Shown here: in pieces, positions 25,321 through 37,499 of the stretch
Position numbering within the stretch: the stretch's first letter is position 1
Layout of the letters: every line of letters begins with the position of its first letter
NCBI RefSeq assembly: GCF_022682495.2
Contig: NC_071387.1
Coordinates: 151,450,347-151,514,346, forward strand
DNA: 64,000 nt
DNA from: Desmodus rotundus
Lineage: Eukaryota > Chordata > Mammalia > Chiroptera > Phyllostomidae
Reading direction: 5' to 3'
Notes under the pieces: generated by a model
Databases searched by the model: none
What the model saw: only the letters and a program-made list of their open reading frames with translations
What the model was told of the DNA's origin: nothing
Position numbers and translations under genes: made by a program

Positions 25321-25445
25321 ACCATTCATCCTGGTTTGTTTCTACCTTTTGGCTATTGTGAATAATGCTTCTGTGAACATGGTTGTACAAATATCTGATG
25401 AGTCTGTTTTCAGTTCTTTTGTTTGTGAAATGGTATTTTTACCCA
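25320..25445 (-). mobile_element. L1 fragment, antisense
   Basis: TTTTGGCTATTGTGAATAAT, then GCTTCTGTGAACATGGTTGT is the reverse of a well-known L1 3' region. Confidence 0.7.
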
Positions 25446-25767
25446 GTTATCGCACATGCTTGGTTGAAGTTTAGAATTCTAGTTTCTGAATCACTAATCA
25501 CCAGAGGTATGAATTAGGGGAAAAAACAGTGTGTCACATCTGATACATGTTTAGGTTTTGTGGGTTTAGTTGTACTGTATTTTATAGGTACTGAAGGGAT
25601 TTTTCAATGTAAATGTTATATTATTCTTGAGTTTTACCTAGTTCAGTGCCTTTGGAACTCAGTCTGTGTGTGTAAAATACGGTTATACAGCATTGCTTTC
25701 CTATTAAAAAGCAGAAAAATAACCTTTGACAATTTCTACATGTTTCCTTAATGCTAGTGAAAGTAAA

Positions 25768-25780
25768 AAAAAAAAAAACA
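25768..25780 (+). repeat. Poly-A run
   Basis: Short run of A after GTAAA. No element can be attached to it. Confidence 0.8.
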
Positions 25781-26029
25781 AACCTATTTCTGGTTCTCTA
25801 GTTGAAAGAGAAGTTTGAGGAATGTCTATTTATTTAGTTGTTCTTTTTATCATTTAAAGGAATGTTTTGAGCAAGATAAAACCATATTTCTGTATTTATA
25901 ACTATTTATTCTTTAGAAGGTAATGAAGAGAAGGGACAGAATATTTTAGGGTTGATATGGCATATAGAATAAGTGTGGTGATTTTGAAAGAACACTGAGT
26001 AAGGTGTTGGGAAACACATCTGTTTTACT

Positions 26030-26195
26030 AAGTTCACTTTACTTATAAGTTATAATTTTGAACAAGCCATTTTACTTCTTTGAGCTCATTTCCTTGTCTG
26101 AAAGACAGTGAAGATGATAATATGTGCTGCTATTTTATAGGGTTGTGGCGATCAAATGAGGTAAAGTAAGTGAAATCTTTAAACTGATACATGGA
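26030..26195 (+). repeat. MIR SINE, sense, old
   Basis: CAAGCCATTTTACTTCTTTG, AGCTCATTTCCTTGTCTGAA, AGGGTTGTGGCGATCAAATG follow the 3' half of MIR. Confidence 0.65.
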
Positions 26196-26444
26196 TGGTA
26201 GGTGTCATTTTATGATCTGACCTGATAGAGAATATGGCTATTAGACATAATACATCTGCTCACATATTGGTGTCTGTGTGTCTGATGACAAGATTTCTAA
26301 GTTTTGAACTGTGGAAGGTGACCGACTGTAAAGTTAAGTAATCTGATTTTGCCAAAGAACCTCAACTCATTGGAAGGAGGGAAATGAGAATCTTCCAGCT
26401 ACTCCAAGCCAATTTTTGACACTAAAAAATTTTACCCTTTGTGA

Positions 26445-26795
26445 CAGCATGGATGGACCTGGAGAGCATTATGCTAAGTGAAATAAGGCAGGCGGTGAAA
26501 GACAAATACCATATGATCTCACCTATAATTGGAACCTAATCAACAAAACAAACAAGCGAGCAAAATAGAACCAGAGACATGGAAATAAAGAACAAATTGA
26601 CAGTAACCAGCGGGAAGGTGGGAGTCGGTAATGGGGAGAAAGGGGAAGGGGCAAGTCAAAGAACATGTATATAAAGGACCCAGGGACAAGGACAAGGGGG
26701 TTAGATGGGTAGGGAAGGGCAGGGCAGGGGAGAGTAATAGGGGAAAGATGGAGACAACTGTAATCGAACAACAATACAAATTTTTTAAAAAAGGT
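26445..26795 (+). mobile_element. L1 3' end, 5'-truncated, sense
   Basis: CAGCATGGATGGACCTGGAG, GCTAAGTGAAATAAGGCAGG, ACCATATGATCTCACC, then a G-rich 3' UTR and CAACTGTAATCGAACAACAA before an A-rich tail. Same 3' end type as 517-674 and 44255-45160. The flanks do not give a clear duplication. Confidence 0.88.
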
Positions 26796-27599
26796 TAAAT
26801 ACAAAAAACTTCCATTTTACTCTGTTTTGTAAGGATTTACATGGTGTTCAGAACTTTACTAATGAATCAGAAAGTTGTCAGCTTTGTAGCCCGGTATGCA
26901 TATTATGTGACATTTCTATCTTACTGGAAAGTTCGCAAAGATTTTTTTATGTTTGTATGTTGAAGATGGTATTTTTTGTGTACATTGAGGTTTATTTGAT
27001 ACAGGAGTTTGAAGAGTGCCAGTGATTTTTTTTTTACAAGTTTTTTGTTGCCTTATCTTTGTGTCCTACAGAGAGAGACTAGAGAATTGAGGTAGATAGA
27101 CTAATTTTTCCTCTAGATGTTTTGTTGAGCCATATAGATGGATTCGTTATATCCCTGTCAGAAATAGAAATAAAGTGTTAATTCTGGGATACTTCTTTTG
27201 TAGGAAATGGGACTGGTTTGCATTACTACATATCCAAGGAGCTTTTTCTCATCAGGAACTTGTGTTAAAATGAAAAATCTCAAAACTTAAACTTTTTAAA
27301 AAAATCATCTTTTGAAAATTTGAAATTTATATTTTCTGAGTTTCTATATGACTGTATGAAGACTTATAGTGAGCAGTTTTTCCTCACAAATAATATGAGC
27401 CAAAATATATCATTAAATGATCGCTGACAGACTGATTCTAGGGCTGGGGAGAGAAAACATAAGGTAAGCTTGGAGCATCTTGTAGTAGCAGAAAGTAAGG
27501 AAATGCTCAGAAAACAAAAAAATGAAAGCATGTCAAAGGGATAGGAGAGCTAGCTGAAAGAGTTGACAGTGGCCAGCACTGTAACAATTTGAGCAACAA

Positions 27600-28375
27600 A
27601 GTAAATGATGTAGTAGTGGGTTGTAACCCAAAGTATACAATCAATATCTATGAGTCCATACTGATATGAATAAATGATTGACTAAATATGTAAGTGGAAG
27701 AGAGATAAAGCTCCCATACAAAAGGTTACAAGTAATATTTGTAAATGTGTTCTACTCCAGGAGGTGGAACATGATTCCTCCCCTCCCTTTTTGAGAGTGG
27801 GCTAGACTTAGTCACTTACAAGAATAGATTGTGGAAAGGGAAAAACAGTAACTTTATCGTGAAAAAGTCTGGCAAACACTGTCTTAACCAACTCATGAAA
27901 TTTTATATCCCAGTGATGTGATGAGAAGGGCAGTTCATTCTGTGATACTCTTTCTAAAAACTTATAACCTCAGCCTAATCTCACACACACACACACACAC
28001 ACACAAAACAAATTTAAATTGAGGGTCATTCTACTAAATACCTGATTAGTACCCCTCAAAACAGTTAAGATCATAGAAAAGAAGCAAAGACTAAAAACTA
28101 TCACAGACGAGACGAGACTGGGGAGACGTGATGACTATATACAATGTAGTACAAGATGGAAAAACTGATGAATGATAATATCTGAGCTTAGTTAATAGCA
28201 GTGTACCAACACTGATTTCTTCATTTTGACAAATGTACCATTGTAATGTAGGATGTTAATGATAGAAGAAACTGAGTGAACGATATACATGTACTTTTTG
28301 TACTATCTTTCAACTTTTCAATAAATGTAAAATGATTCCAAAATAAATCTTTATTTAAAAAATTGTTGACAAACT
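27600..28375 (+). mobile_element. Old L1M 3' UTR, sense
   Basis: GAGTGGGCTAGACTTAGTCA, ACGAGACTGGGGAGACGTG, ACAAATGTACCATTGTAATG and TTGTACTATCTTTCAACTTT then ATTCCAAAATAAATCTTTAT mark the end of an old L1 3' UTR. A (CA)12 run at 27982-28005 lies inside. Confidence 0.75.
27982..28005 (+). repeat. (CA)12 microsatellite
   Basis: Pure CA run of 24 bases. Confidence 0.97.
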
Positions 28376-28891
28376 TTTTGATCACATAGAATCAAATGAT
28401 GTGAAGAATAAAAACTGCTTTGTGTTAACCAGTTTATTCAGTTATCATTTTTTAATGTTGTAACTTCCCCTAAAATAAACTAATAAGCTGTATTGCTACC
28501 AGTTAGATTTATAAATTTCCTTATCTATAAATAGCAGTTTTATTTATATTTAAAATTTAGTGACCTTTTAAAAGTCATATTACTATCTGAAACTTGTAAA
28601 ACAATAAAAGGAGGTTAATAAAGTACAGTTAGTAATTGTATATTTTGAAGGGAAGAAGTTAATAATTTACTGTAGTGGTACGTAGGCTCTGACTTGTGAT
28701 TTTTTTGAGAATCATAATTTTGAAAGTGCTTATGTTATATTGATACCGTACTTCATTATAATATAGAACTCTGGGAACTTATCATATAAAATAATGTAAT
28801 AGAACAAAAGAATACTTAAAATAATTTAAAATATAATCCTTATTAACTGTGAAAATGAATATAAGTAAATTTCTTACCATTTTTTTTCCAG

Positions 28892-28993
28892 ATTTATTAT
28901 CTAGGATAGATTTGGATGAACTAATGAAAAAGGATGAACCACCTCTTGATTTTCCTGATACCTTGGAAGGTTTCGAATATGCTTTTAATGAAA
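28892..28993 (+). CDS. FAM172A: FAM172A (ARB2A) second coding exon
   Basis: The acceptor is CCATTTTTTTTCCAG and the donor is a consensus GTAAGT at 28994. With the one base carried from the previous exon this gives Asp, then 33 codons starting [17 protein letters not shown] and ending GFEYAFNE, then one carried base. The phase (1 in, 1 out) fits both neighbours. The residues match the start of the conserved Arb2-type region of FAM172A as I recall it, with no stop or frameshift. Acidic and charged residues dominate ([10 protein letters not shown]), and there is no membrane segment. The intron before it is 10.7 kb and holds an ERV-L remnant and several L1 fragments. Confidence 0.96.
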
Positions 28994-30079
28994 GTAAGTG
29001 GTGTATGTTACATATAATACTTACTTAACAATGCTAATAGAATCATAGGACAGATGTTATTTGCTACTTTTATGTGCCAGAAAGAATGTATTATGTATTT
29101 CTTTTGAGAAATAACGTCTCATCCTTTCATGGTGAAATTCTTCACTTAATCAAAAGAATCAAGTTATAATTTCCCATGAATTGCCAAATCACTTAAACCA
29201 ACAGACATGATTTTAGCTTCAGCTTAAATATTTCAACCCTGAGCGTTCCAACTCCCTGGTATCCAATCGGAATTCCCAATTATGTTACATAGACATGTGC
29301 TACTGTTTCACATGTTATTTCAAATGAAGTGACTGGCAAAGATTATCTGTGATGATATTTTAAGCATAATATTCAGTTTTGTATGGTATTTTTCAGGAAA
29401 CATCCTTATTTTAAAATTTATTATTTAAGTTCTGAATCAAATAAACTTTGCAGTTGGGATTTAGAAGGACAGACCATAGATTGCAAGGATGTTTTAGGAA
29501 CAAAGAGTTATGATTCACTGGGTAAATAACCCACGGTTACACTTGGAGGGTAATGTTATTGCACAGTAGGTAGTATTTCAGTCTGAGCTTTCTAGTTGCT
29601 GCTCTGCGTCAGCTGAACTGGAGATCTGTCATCACTGTTAGTGGGCATCCTTTTACAATATCAGTTATACTAGAATATTAAGTGAATTTAAATAGAAGAT
29701 ACTAGCAACTTTGATCTCTTCTGATATTATTTTTCATGCTTTTTAAATAAAGGCTATCTAATGCCAAAATATATATGAGTAGTAATATTTTGGTTTTTTT
29801 AAGTTCTTTATACTTTAATTAACAGAATCAAATGAGCACTGTAACATTGCCTCCGCCCCTTTGAAATGATTACTATATAAATTTTTTTTCCAGAACAGGA
29901 CTGGGCAGTGTGTTAATAGTGTGAGTAACTCATAGAACTGTGGTTGCTTTAGGGACATAGGACATCAGTTTTCATTGAAGCCTATCTTTCACCTTCCTTG
30001 AACATTTCTTAAAGTGAGTAGAAAATACAAGAGCAATACACTTTTATCTCTGCCTTTCTTATCAGATACACTCACATGC

Positions 30080-30240
30080 ACATGTGTGCACACACACACA
30101 CATCTTGGCATGTTTTTGTACACCCTTGCGTGCACATGCCCTCACTCACACTTTTGTATACACCTACACCTTTGCACGTGCACGTGCCCTTTCATGTACA
30201 CACTTCAAATGCACATGCACCCTTGCACACACCTACCATT
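30080..30240 (+). repeat. Imperfect CA-rich tract
   Basis: CACATGCACATGTGTGCACA and CACACACACACATCTTGGCA, then further degenerate CA-rich units. The open 90-codon stretch over it (30014-30286) is a low-complexity artefact. Confidence 0.85.
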
Positions 30241-30602
30241 TATTTTTAAAATATCCTGGACATTGTGTTGTATAAGTATAGACTAACAGAATGAAGCAAA
30301 GATGCTTGCATTCCACAGGTAGAATGTCACTTTTAAGGATCTTATTTTTAGCTCCTTAGAGCTAAAACCAGAGTTCACCTTTGAATTCAGGGTTAATGGT
30401 GAATACTTGTTCAAAGAGGGGAAGATTTGAAAGCAGTAAACTGGGTCCCAATATAAAGTCCCTAAAAGGGTAAGTCTAACTGAGTGTCTTTGAGGGCTTC
30501 TTTTTCAGGTTTATAAGGACTAAAACTCTTAATGAATGCCTCAAAATGAAATTTTAATTACCTGATTGAAGAAGCTTCTAAATTTTTTTAAAGTATTTTT
30601 TT

Positions 30603-30681
30603 CACATTTTTTTATTGTTGTTCAAATACTGTTGTCTCCATTTTCTTCCCACCATCCCCACAACCCCAGCCATCCCCACTT
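30603..30681 (-). mobile_element. Tiny L1 3' end, antisense
   Basis: TTATTGTTGTTCAAATACTG, TTGTCTCCATTTTCTTCCCA is the reverse of the bat L1 3' terminus. TTTTTAAAGTATTTT before and TTTTTAAAAGTGTTTT after look like an imperfect target duplication. Confidence 0.75.
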
Positions 30682-31994
30682 TTTAAAAGTGTTTTAAAGA
30701 ACTTACTTGGGTACAAGTAAAATCAGGATACAAAAGTTCACTCTAATCAAAAGGAAAGGGATTCTTTTTACCTGAATCAGACTGATAACTTGTTCTTTTG
30801 AATCACTGTGCCTATTTAAATACTTCTTTGGTTTTAAATGTCTATTTAGTCATTCTTCAGTTGTAATTGTGTAAGTCCCAGCTCAAATGTCCTTGCTTTG
30901 GAAGATAAAGAAATTGAATGTTTTTCCCCTTTGCTCTTACCCACACTCCCTACACCCTAGGGCAGGCAATATTATGAGGAAGCACACTTTTGTATCACTG
31001 AAAAAGTTATTGGATTTATTCGTAGACCTTTTGAGTTTGAATCTTGTCTTTCATGATACCTGATATTCATTAAATTCTCGCAACAGGAAGTACACTATAT
31101 ACTTTCAATTGGTTGTTTCATTTAGGTCAGTGACAGCCTATTTTGGTTCCTAGACTCCACCACGATCTGATAAAATGTATGTATTAATATACACTTCCCA
31201 GCATAATGTGCATTTGTGTACACATTTAAAACTTTACAGCTGATTTTAGGGGACCCTAAGCTACAGTGTCCCAAATCAGACCTTTGACAGTTGCTGGAGA
31301 GATTTTTCAGACCCTTGGAAAATGCCAGATTTGCAAATACCACTATAACGTAACGATCAAGATAGCTCTTGTGGATAAGAATGCTCACTTTCTTTGTCTT
31401 TTTACCCTCTTTTCACTTTCACACTAATGCTAATAATTGGCTATTTGGTGGAGCCTACTTTTTCCTAAAGAATCAAAATCTTTATCACTTTATGAGAATT
31501 ATGTCTAAAATGAGTAGAGAATTAAAAAGGAAGCCATCTCTTTGAGATGTAGATATAGGTGGGCTGTTAATTTTACTTACTAGCTAGCTAAGTCAGCTCT
31601 TTCACACACTAGTCTCACAGAAAACACACTTCACATTTCTACATACCTTACTGTACGTCAGGCACCTTAAAGATTGCCCTAGTCAAAATCATAATTGTTA
31701 GATTTGCAGATGCTGTCGGTCTACTGTATTGACATCTCATGTGGGAATATCCCTTTTCTAGAGAGAATAACAGATACATCGTTTAGTTTTTATGATATCA
31801 TCCGACGTAAAAGAGTATGATAATGATCCAATACAGTGTCTCATATTAAGAGTACTAAAAAGATCTTTATGATAAAAGATTAGCCTTTATTTTACATATT
31901 AAAAATACCCACATTTTATATGTGGTAAAATTGATTTATAAAAATAGTGAAGTAGTTTTACTTGGAGTAGTATATTTCCTGGGTTCAGTTTCAG

Positions 31995-32270
31995 CACCAT
32001 AACTTTCAAGTCTTTTCTCCACTTCTGCCTCCCCTCATTGGATAAAAATTCCATATTCATTCCATTCATCTTGATCATATTCCTCTTCTGCCTCTACACC
32101 TTTTCCTGTGCCTCACTGCTCTTGGACAAAATCCAAACCCAGTAGTTTGGGCCTTCATGTATTTGATCCCAACAGGTCCCCCAGTGTTAAATTTTATTTG
32201 GCTCAATGCTTTTTTGTTCCTGTTAAACTTAGTCATTCTCTGTTGTTTAAATTTGTTGTCCATTTTTCGT
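31995..32270 (+). repeat. L2-like fragment (tentative)
   Basis: CTTCTGCCTCTACACCTTTT, TGCCTCACTGCTCTTGGACA and CCTTCATGTATTTGATCCC follow the general look of an L2 3' half. Strongly diverged. Confidence 0.4.
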
Positions 32271-32334
32271 TATTTTATTTATATTGCTGGGGGGAAGGGG
32301 AGAGTTAAAGCAATTCACCTGTGGTCTATTTCTC

Positions 32335-32640
32335 GCCTGGGAATACTCCTAGGGTAAGAAAGAAGACAGGTGGCCTGGTCTTTTCTTTTGTAAACATGCT
32401 GCGCATTTCATCTTTTAGTGAATATAGACTAGTGTTAGCTGTGAGGAGAGTCCTTATTCATGGAAGTATTCAGCAGGATGACTCGTTTGGCTCTGCTCAT
32501 GAGAAACAAGCCTATAATCTGTGGATATGTGAGGCATGTTTCTCTGAAGAATACTGTACAGGCAGCACCACTAGTGCGCTGGCACATGAAATGGAAGTGT
32601 GTTGCAACCAGAATGCTCACCAATGTGGGAGGTAAGCTGC
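32335..32640 (+). other. Unexplained open stretch, possibly an old repeat or pseudogene
   Basis: About 100 codons without a stop at 32321-32635, rich in Cys toward the end (LWICEACFSEEYC, MEVCCNQNAHQCG) and followed by GGGAGGTAAGCT, a good donor-like site. I recognise no family, and no matching splice partner is seen. In AT-rich DNA this length can occur by chance. Confidence 0.25.
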
Positions 32641-33388
32641 GTGGATCAGTCACAGAGCTCACCTACTGTGGACCAGAGAGTGCTATCTAGTGAGAGGAAA
32701 GGACCGGGGAAGAAACTCCCAGGCTCTTTCAGACCTCTCCCTGTTGTGTCTGCCCCTTGATTGCTTATACCCATGAAATTGGTAGTAAAGTTATTCATTT
32801 TCAGTAAAAGCTCTGGATTGAGTGAGTCTGACTTGATAGTCCAAACCAGTATTGGCTCACTGAGTATCTCATTTCTGCTTGAAATTCTGCCCATATTTCA
32901 AAGCCTGCTTGAGAAGTCTCACCAAAACCTTCTGAGCCTGTCTGGCCTATTGCTATCCTTCAAATGAATCCAAACTCATTTTAGACTTTATTGTCTGTGT
33001 GAATTGCTTGTGGTAGTTTTTAGATTGTTGGCTTTATTCTTGTTTAACTTACTGAAAGTTGCTTAACTTTTTAATACTTAAGCTTTTACTCTTCACATAC
33101 ATAGCCTCTAAGTTTAAGAACTAGGACCTTATATATTGTAGGCCCTCAAATGCTGGTAATTTAGATTAGAACATGAAGATCAAAAAACATAGCATTTGAG
33201 TACTTGAGGGCATTGTATTAGCGTTTTTATGTCTTTTCATCATATTGACATTTGAAGAAAAAAATCTAATGAAAAAATGAGACAGTTCTGACAAAGCTCT
33301 TTTAAATTTTCCTTAGACATTGGTTTTACTTCCCATATTATTATACATGTACTCTGAATCATAGCAATATTGTTTGTTTATCTTCTAG

Positions 33389-33489
33389 AGGGACAGTTAA
33401 GACACATAAAGACTGGGGAACCGTTTGTTTTTAACTACCGAGAAGACTTGCACAGATGGAACCAGAAAAGATATGAAGCTCTAGGAGAG
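33389..33489 (+). CDS. FAM172A: FAM172A (ARB2A) third coding exon
   Basis: The acceptor is TTTGTTTATCTTCTAG and the donor is GAG|GTATGG. The carried base completes Lys, then 33 codons read [20 protein letters not shown] followed by [13 protein letters not shown], ending on a codon boundary (phase 0). The match to FAM172A is essentially complete from memory. The Ser/His-containing hydrolase-like core of the Arb2 domain lies further downstream in the protein and is not in this window. I looked for the following exon (known to begin Ile-Ile-Thr-Lys-Tyr) through to base 64000 and did not find it, so the next intron is at least 30.5 kb. Confidence 0.96.
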
Positions 33490-34679
33490 GTATGGTTATG
33501 TGTACAACTTCAGCCTTGCTTTTCTCAATTTTAAATAGTCTGAATAGAAGTTTTAGAGTTGAAGCAGTTTATGCACTTGTTCTACAAAAAGTGGTTTCAA
33601 AAAGCTTAGCTTGTAGCAGGTGAACTTGTTAGCTTGCAAACAGGGTAAAGTATGAGGACCTTCACAGTTTTGACATTGTTCTCCTGCATTTAAAATTTAA
33701 TTATATGTAGTGCCCTGAATAATTTCTTCTGCACATATAATAAGTTTGCCCATTTTCACTTGAATTCAATAATTATATGCTGTGAACTTGTAGTATTTTC
33801 ATTAGAGAGTGTTTATGCTATATGGCCATAAAGAAGAGCTAGGTTTGTTTGTTTTAATTTTACATTTTATTCTTTTGCATAAGCCCTGTAGTCTTGTTCA
33901 TTTGGACAAGTTCTGTTCTCCAAATGTACATTGTCCTTCTTGGCATCTGCATCTTTTTCATTCTCAACCTCTGTCATCCAATATCATCTATAGCAAAATC
34001 TAGTTAGTGTGTTTTATTAGGTAATCCCTGTATAAGTGATTCCTTTCTCTTAGGATTTCCCACCTAAGTTTTGGAGATAGGGAGAGTTACAGAGTTATTT
34101 TTGGTGGACCTTACTCCATGATAGTCGAAATATTTTGTTTTCACTTTAATGATTAATAATAAAATATTCTGCATGATCTAGATTTCCACCCCCTTTGCCT
34201 GCACTCACATTTGTGTTTGTGACTGCATTGGCCCCAACTGATCGACCAAAATCACAGGATTTAACTTGTAATGCAGTGTTTTCAAATTTAGATCGTAGAC
34301 CCCTGAGCTTCATGTACCAATCTCTTTAATTCCCCAATATATTGATCAATAGTAAACATAACTTTCCAGCATAAAAGTGAGCACAACAAAGACCCAAGGG
34401 TTGGAGAAGACAGTCAGGTTGTTATGACATTTGTTACATTTCATCCTGCTTCTCATGTCTTATTTGAAATACTTGATTTCATTGCTAATTTCACTGTTGA
34501 AAGTTGGTAATTACTAGTACAAATACTAGTTATATACAAATAATGACACAATTTGCACTTCAGTAAATATGTTTAGAGTTTATTATAGTAGGTTTAACGC
34601 ATATGTGGACCTGTCTTTTCATTTGTATTCCTTAATTTCTATTTCCAAGCTGTGCATTCCAGTCTCAAGTTAGATTTAA

Positions 34680-34875
34680 CCAACTTACTATCCTTCATTT
34701 ACTACACCTTATACTTTCCTTACACTGTTTTCTCTTTGAAGTACCCTTCCTTCCTTGTTCACAGTCCCCTCCCTCCACTTGCCTTCAGGTTTAGGCTCAG
34801 AGGTCTCCTCTAAGAAGCCTTCCCTCATCTCTTCAGCTGTAGTCTTTCTCTCTTCTCAATTCCCTTTCTTGCTAT
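34680..34875 (+). repeat. L2 fragment, sense
   Basis: GAGGTCTCCTCTAAGAAGCC, TTCCCTCATCTCTTC is a typical L2 3' segment. Confidence 0.6.
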
Positions 34876-35825
34876 TGGCTTTTTCTTCCAAAAAATACTA
34901 AAGATGGATGCCATTTAGTGCAGTAAAAATTAAAATAAAACTAAAAAGAAAATAGAATAAAAAAGAAAATAATGTTAGTAAACTAAAGGCATGGGTTTGC
35001 TTTATTTTTCTTAAGGTACTACACTCTGTATTATATTTTTTATGCATATCTTTAAGTTACTGGGAAAAACATTCTGTGTTTTCATGATATTTGTTTGAAG
35101 ATAAATGAGTGTGAGACAAATATATAAACTAGTATAAATTCTGGATCTATGCATTTTTAGGAAATTTCTTAATGTTAGGAATTTAAACATAAAGACATGT
35201 ATTTTCTTATTGGAATGAAAGAACGTAATCTGTTAATGATAATTTTCCTACTTGTAAAGCTAAATAATTTTGCTTTATTCTCATTCCTATTTACATTCTA
35301 AAAGTTTTAGACTTTAAAGCTTTGCTGATTAAAATTACTTGATAAAAAAATAGACTCTATTCATGACATATTTTGTTTGAAAAATTTTAACCTTTATAGT
35401 CAAAATGTAGACTTATGTTACTATAATTAAGAATATGTATGGTAAATCCTTACATAACTGCTCACAGTTCTTAAAAACAAATAAACCTTTGTATTCAATT
35501 CCTACAAATAATGTGCTTTGTATTACCAATAAGATCTTTAGGTTCATTAAGCAATATCCTGTAGAAAGCGTGTCACCAGGCAGTGGACGTAGAGCACTGA
35601 AAACCTCCTTCTCCTCCTCAGTGGATAGGGCTGAATTCAGTAGATAGTACAAATTTCAGTTTATTGTCTGGGAAGCTGCCTTAAGAAACAGCTTTTAATA
35701 TACTTAGGATTAAAGTTTAAAGGAGACAGGCTTTTACTTTTACAATCTAAACCAAAACTCCTTCTGATTATGTAGTATTTTTCTACTAAATTATCAAATT
35801 TTGTCTTCAGCTGAGAACTATTATA

Positions 35826-35950
35826 CAGAATGGGGCAAAAGTAGGCTTACAGTTGTTTGTATGGAAAAATAATACAATAATCAATAAATAATAATACAAA
35901 AGTAAACTCTGTTCCACATACAACTGTAAACCTACTTTTGCCCCACTCTG
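35826..35950. mobile_element. Palindromic mariner-type MITE
   Basis: A 125-base element flanked by TA on both sides (35824-35825 and 35951-35952). Its ends are 35-base terminal inverted repeats (35826-35860 and the reverse of 35916-35950) with three mismatches; each outer end reads CAGARTGGGGCAAAAGTAGG. The middle 55 bases are AT-rich with no coding capacity. TA target duplication and long near-perfect inverted repeats indicate a Tc1/mariner derivative. It lies in the sense-transcribed FAM172A intron and could fold as a hairpin. Confidence 0.9.
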
Positions 35951-37044
35951 TATGTTTCACCACCACTGTTTTAGTTTATGTTTATTTCTCACTTAAGATT
36001 ATTATAGTAGTCGTTCAGCAGAAATTGTTTTTAAGACTTGCTCTTGAGATGCTCTATCATTTCTATGTAAATTAAGCTTATTGTGTAAATAAAATAAACT
36101 GAGATGTCAGTTTGCTTATAGAATACAGTGCCCTCACTACACAAAAAAATACTCTTTACATTCCCATAGTTACATTTTTTGTGAAACATATGCTTTTGCT
36201 AATATGTATATATTTTTTACTGTTTACCTATAGCTTGATTAAAAGTTTGTATTATTTCTTTAAATTTAGAAAAATAGCTATGAGTTGAATGAGGTAATTT
36301 TGAAAGTAGTAACTTTGAAAGGGTAACTTTGAAAGTAGGAGTCTTCAGTGTATATATATTGGGGCTGCACGCTAGAGAATGTTTCTGGTAGACTGTCAGA
36401 AAGACTAACGGCTATCTTGTTAAGTGGTAAATAGAATGGCAAAAACTCAGCATGTAACTTGTAAAGTTTTGTCAACTCTTTCATGTCAATACTGAATTAC
36501 TATTAAATGGAGAATTTATAATCCGGCAGAAATTCTAATGAAAGAGAGATTCGATTTTCTTGCCTAATTTGGGTCTTTGCATTTCCTTTGATATTTATCT
36601 TGCTTACTTCTTTAAGAAGTAATAAATTGTCAATGTGCTTAATAAGAGAATAGCAGTGATTACGTGATTAATAAGAGAATAGGTAGTCCTATAGGCTTGG
36701 CTCTTTTTCTATGGATAGGATTGCACTTAGAAAAAGAGCTAAGGGCATAATTTTTTTCCTGCACCTGAGTTAGTAATATATTTTGTAAAATAGTGGAAAA
36801 CTATTGAAAAATGTTACATTTTAAAAATGGAATTTATTAAAGAATATAGACCAGTGGTGTCTTAAAGGTTTTTATGAACAGTGGCCATATTCAGGTATTT
36901 GAAATAGGTGCAACTTAAAGTAAGGAACTATAATATAAATTATCATTATTTAATATTCAAGTATTTTAATATATTATGATTATCTGTATATAATTAATAC
37001 CTTCATATAATGTGAGATTACATGTCTTCAATTGTGATAGAAAC

Positions 37045-37238
37045 AAAGGGCTGGCTATTAGGAGATCTGGGACCTAGTTCTGTCTCAGTCACTATCTGTG
37101 TGACTGTAGAAAAATAATTATTTCTTAGCTTCCACTCTAAAATGTGGATAAAATTTTCTGTACTATTGTGAGGAATAATAAGATGCATGCATGTGATATT
37201 TGATATTCTTTACTGTGCCCAGCAAATATTAGGAGCAT
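37045..37238 (+). repeat. MIR SINE, sense
   Basis: GGGACCTAGTTCTGTCTCAG, CACTATCTGTGTGACTGTAG, CTTCCACTCTAAAATGTGGA, ACTATTGTGAGGAATAATAA follow MIR order from the tRNA-related end to the tail. Confidence 0.75.
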
Positions 37239-37499
37239 GGAATGAAAATAGAACTCTACTATTAAGATTTCTAGTTTACCTTTATGAGTAACATGAAGGT
37301 TTAATTTCTTATTTTTTTTCCTCTTTCATTGCTCTTTCTCTTTGTCTAATTATTATTACTGGAATAAAATTTATATTTCAGTGATAGAAACAAAGAAATT
37401 ACCATTGGTCCAGAGTTGGTTAGCAGTCTCCTTGACTTCCATCTCTCTCTCTAGTATTCATTCCTACAAGCGGTGTATGTACTATATCCAGGATGGTAT

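Larger units (their letters stand above)
18216..28891 (+). other. FAM172A: FAM172A intron between coding exons 1 and 2
   Basis: A 10,676-base intron bounded by GT (18216) and AG (28891). It contains a VES SINE next to an L1 piece (19391-19960), an old purine-rich repeat of unassigned family (about 20070-20620), an L1 fragment joined to an ERV-L pol remnant (21110-25030), an L1 3' end (26445-26795) and an old L1M 3' UTR (27600-28375). The parts 18310-19380, 22140-22155, 25450-26020, 26800-27580 and 28380-28880 show nothing I can name. Confidence 0.9.
28994..33388 (+). other. FAM172A: FAM172A intron between coding exons 2 and 3
   Basis: A 4,395-base intron bounded by GT (28994) and AG (33388). 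It holds an imperfect CA-rich tract (30080-30240), a tiny antisense L1 3' end (30603-30681), L2-like material near 31995-32270 and an unexplained open stretch at 32335-32640. The remainder (29000-30000, 30700-31990, 32960-33380) looks like ordinary AT-rich unique sequence. Confidence 0.9.

Noticed and set aside
30014..30286. 90-codon open stretch, Cys/His/Thr-rich
   Set aside because: It is the translation of an imperfect CA-repeat tract; composition explains it fully.
35822..35953. Two-repeat CRISPR-like unit
   Set aside because: The repeats are inverted, not direct, and flanked by TA; this is a mariner MITE in a vertebrate genome.
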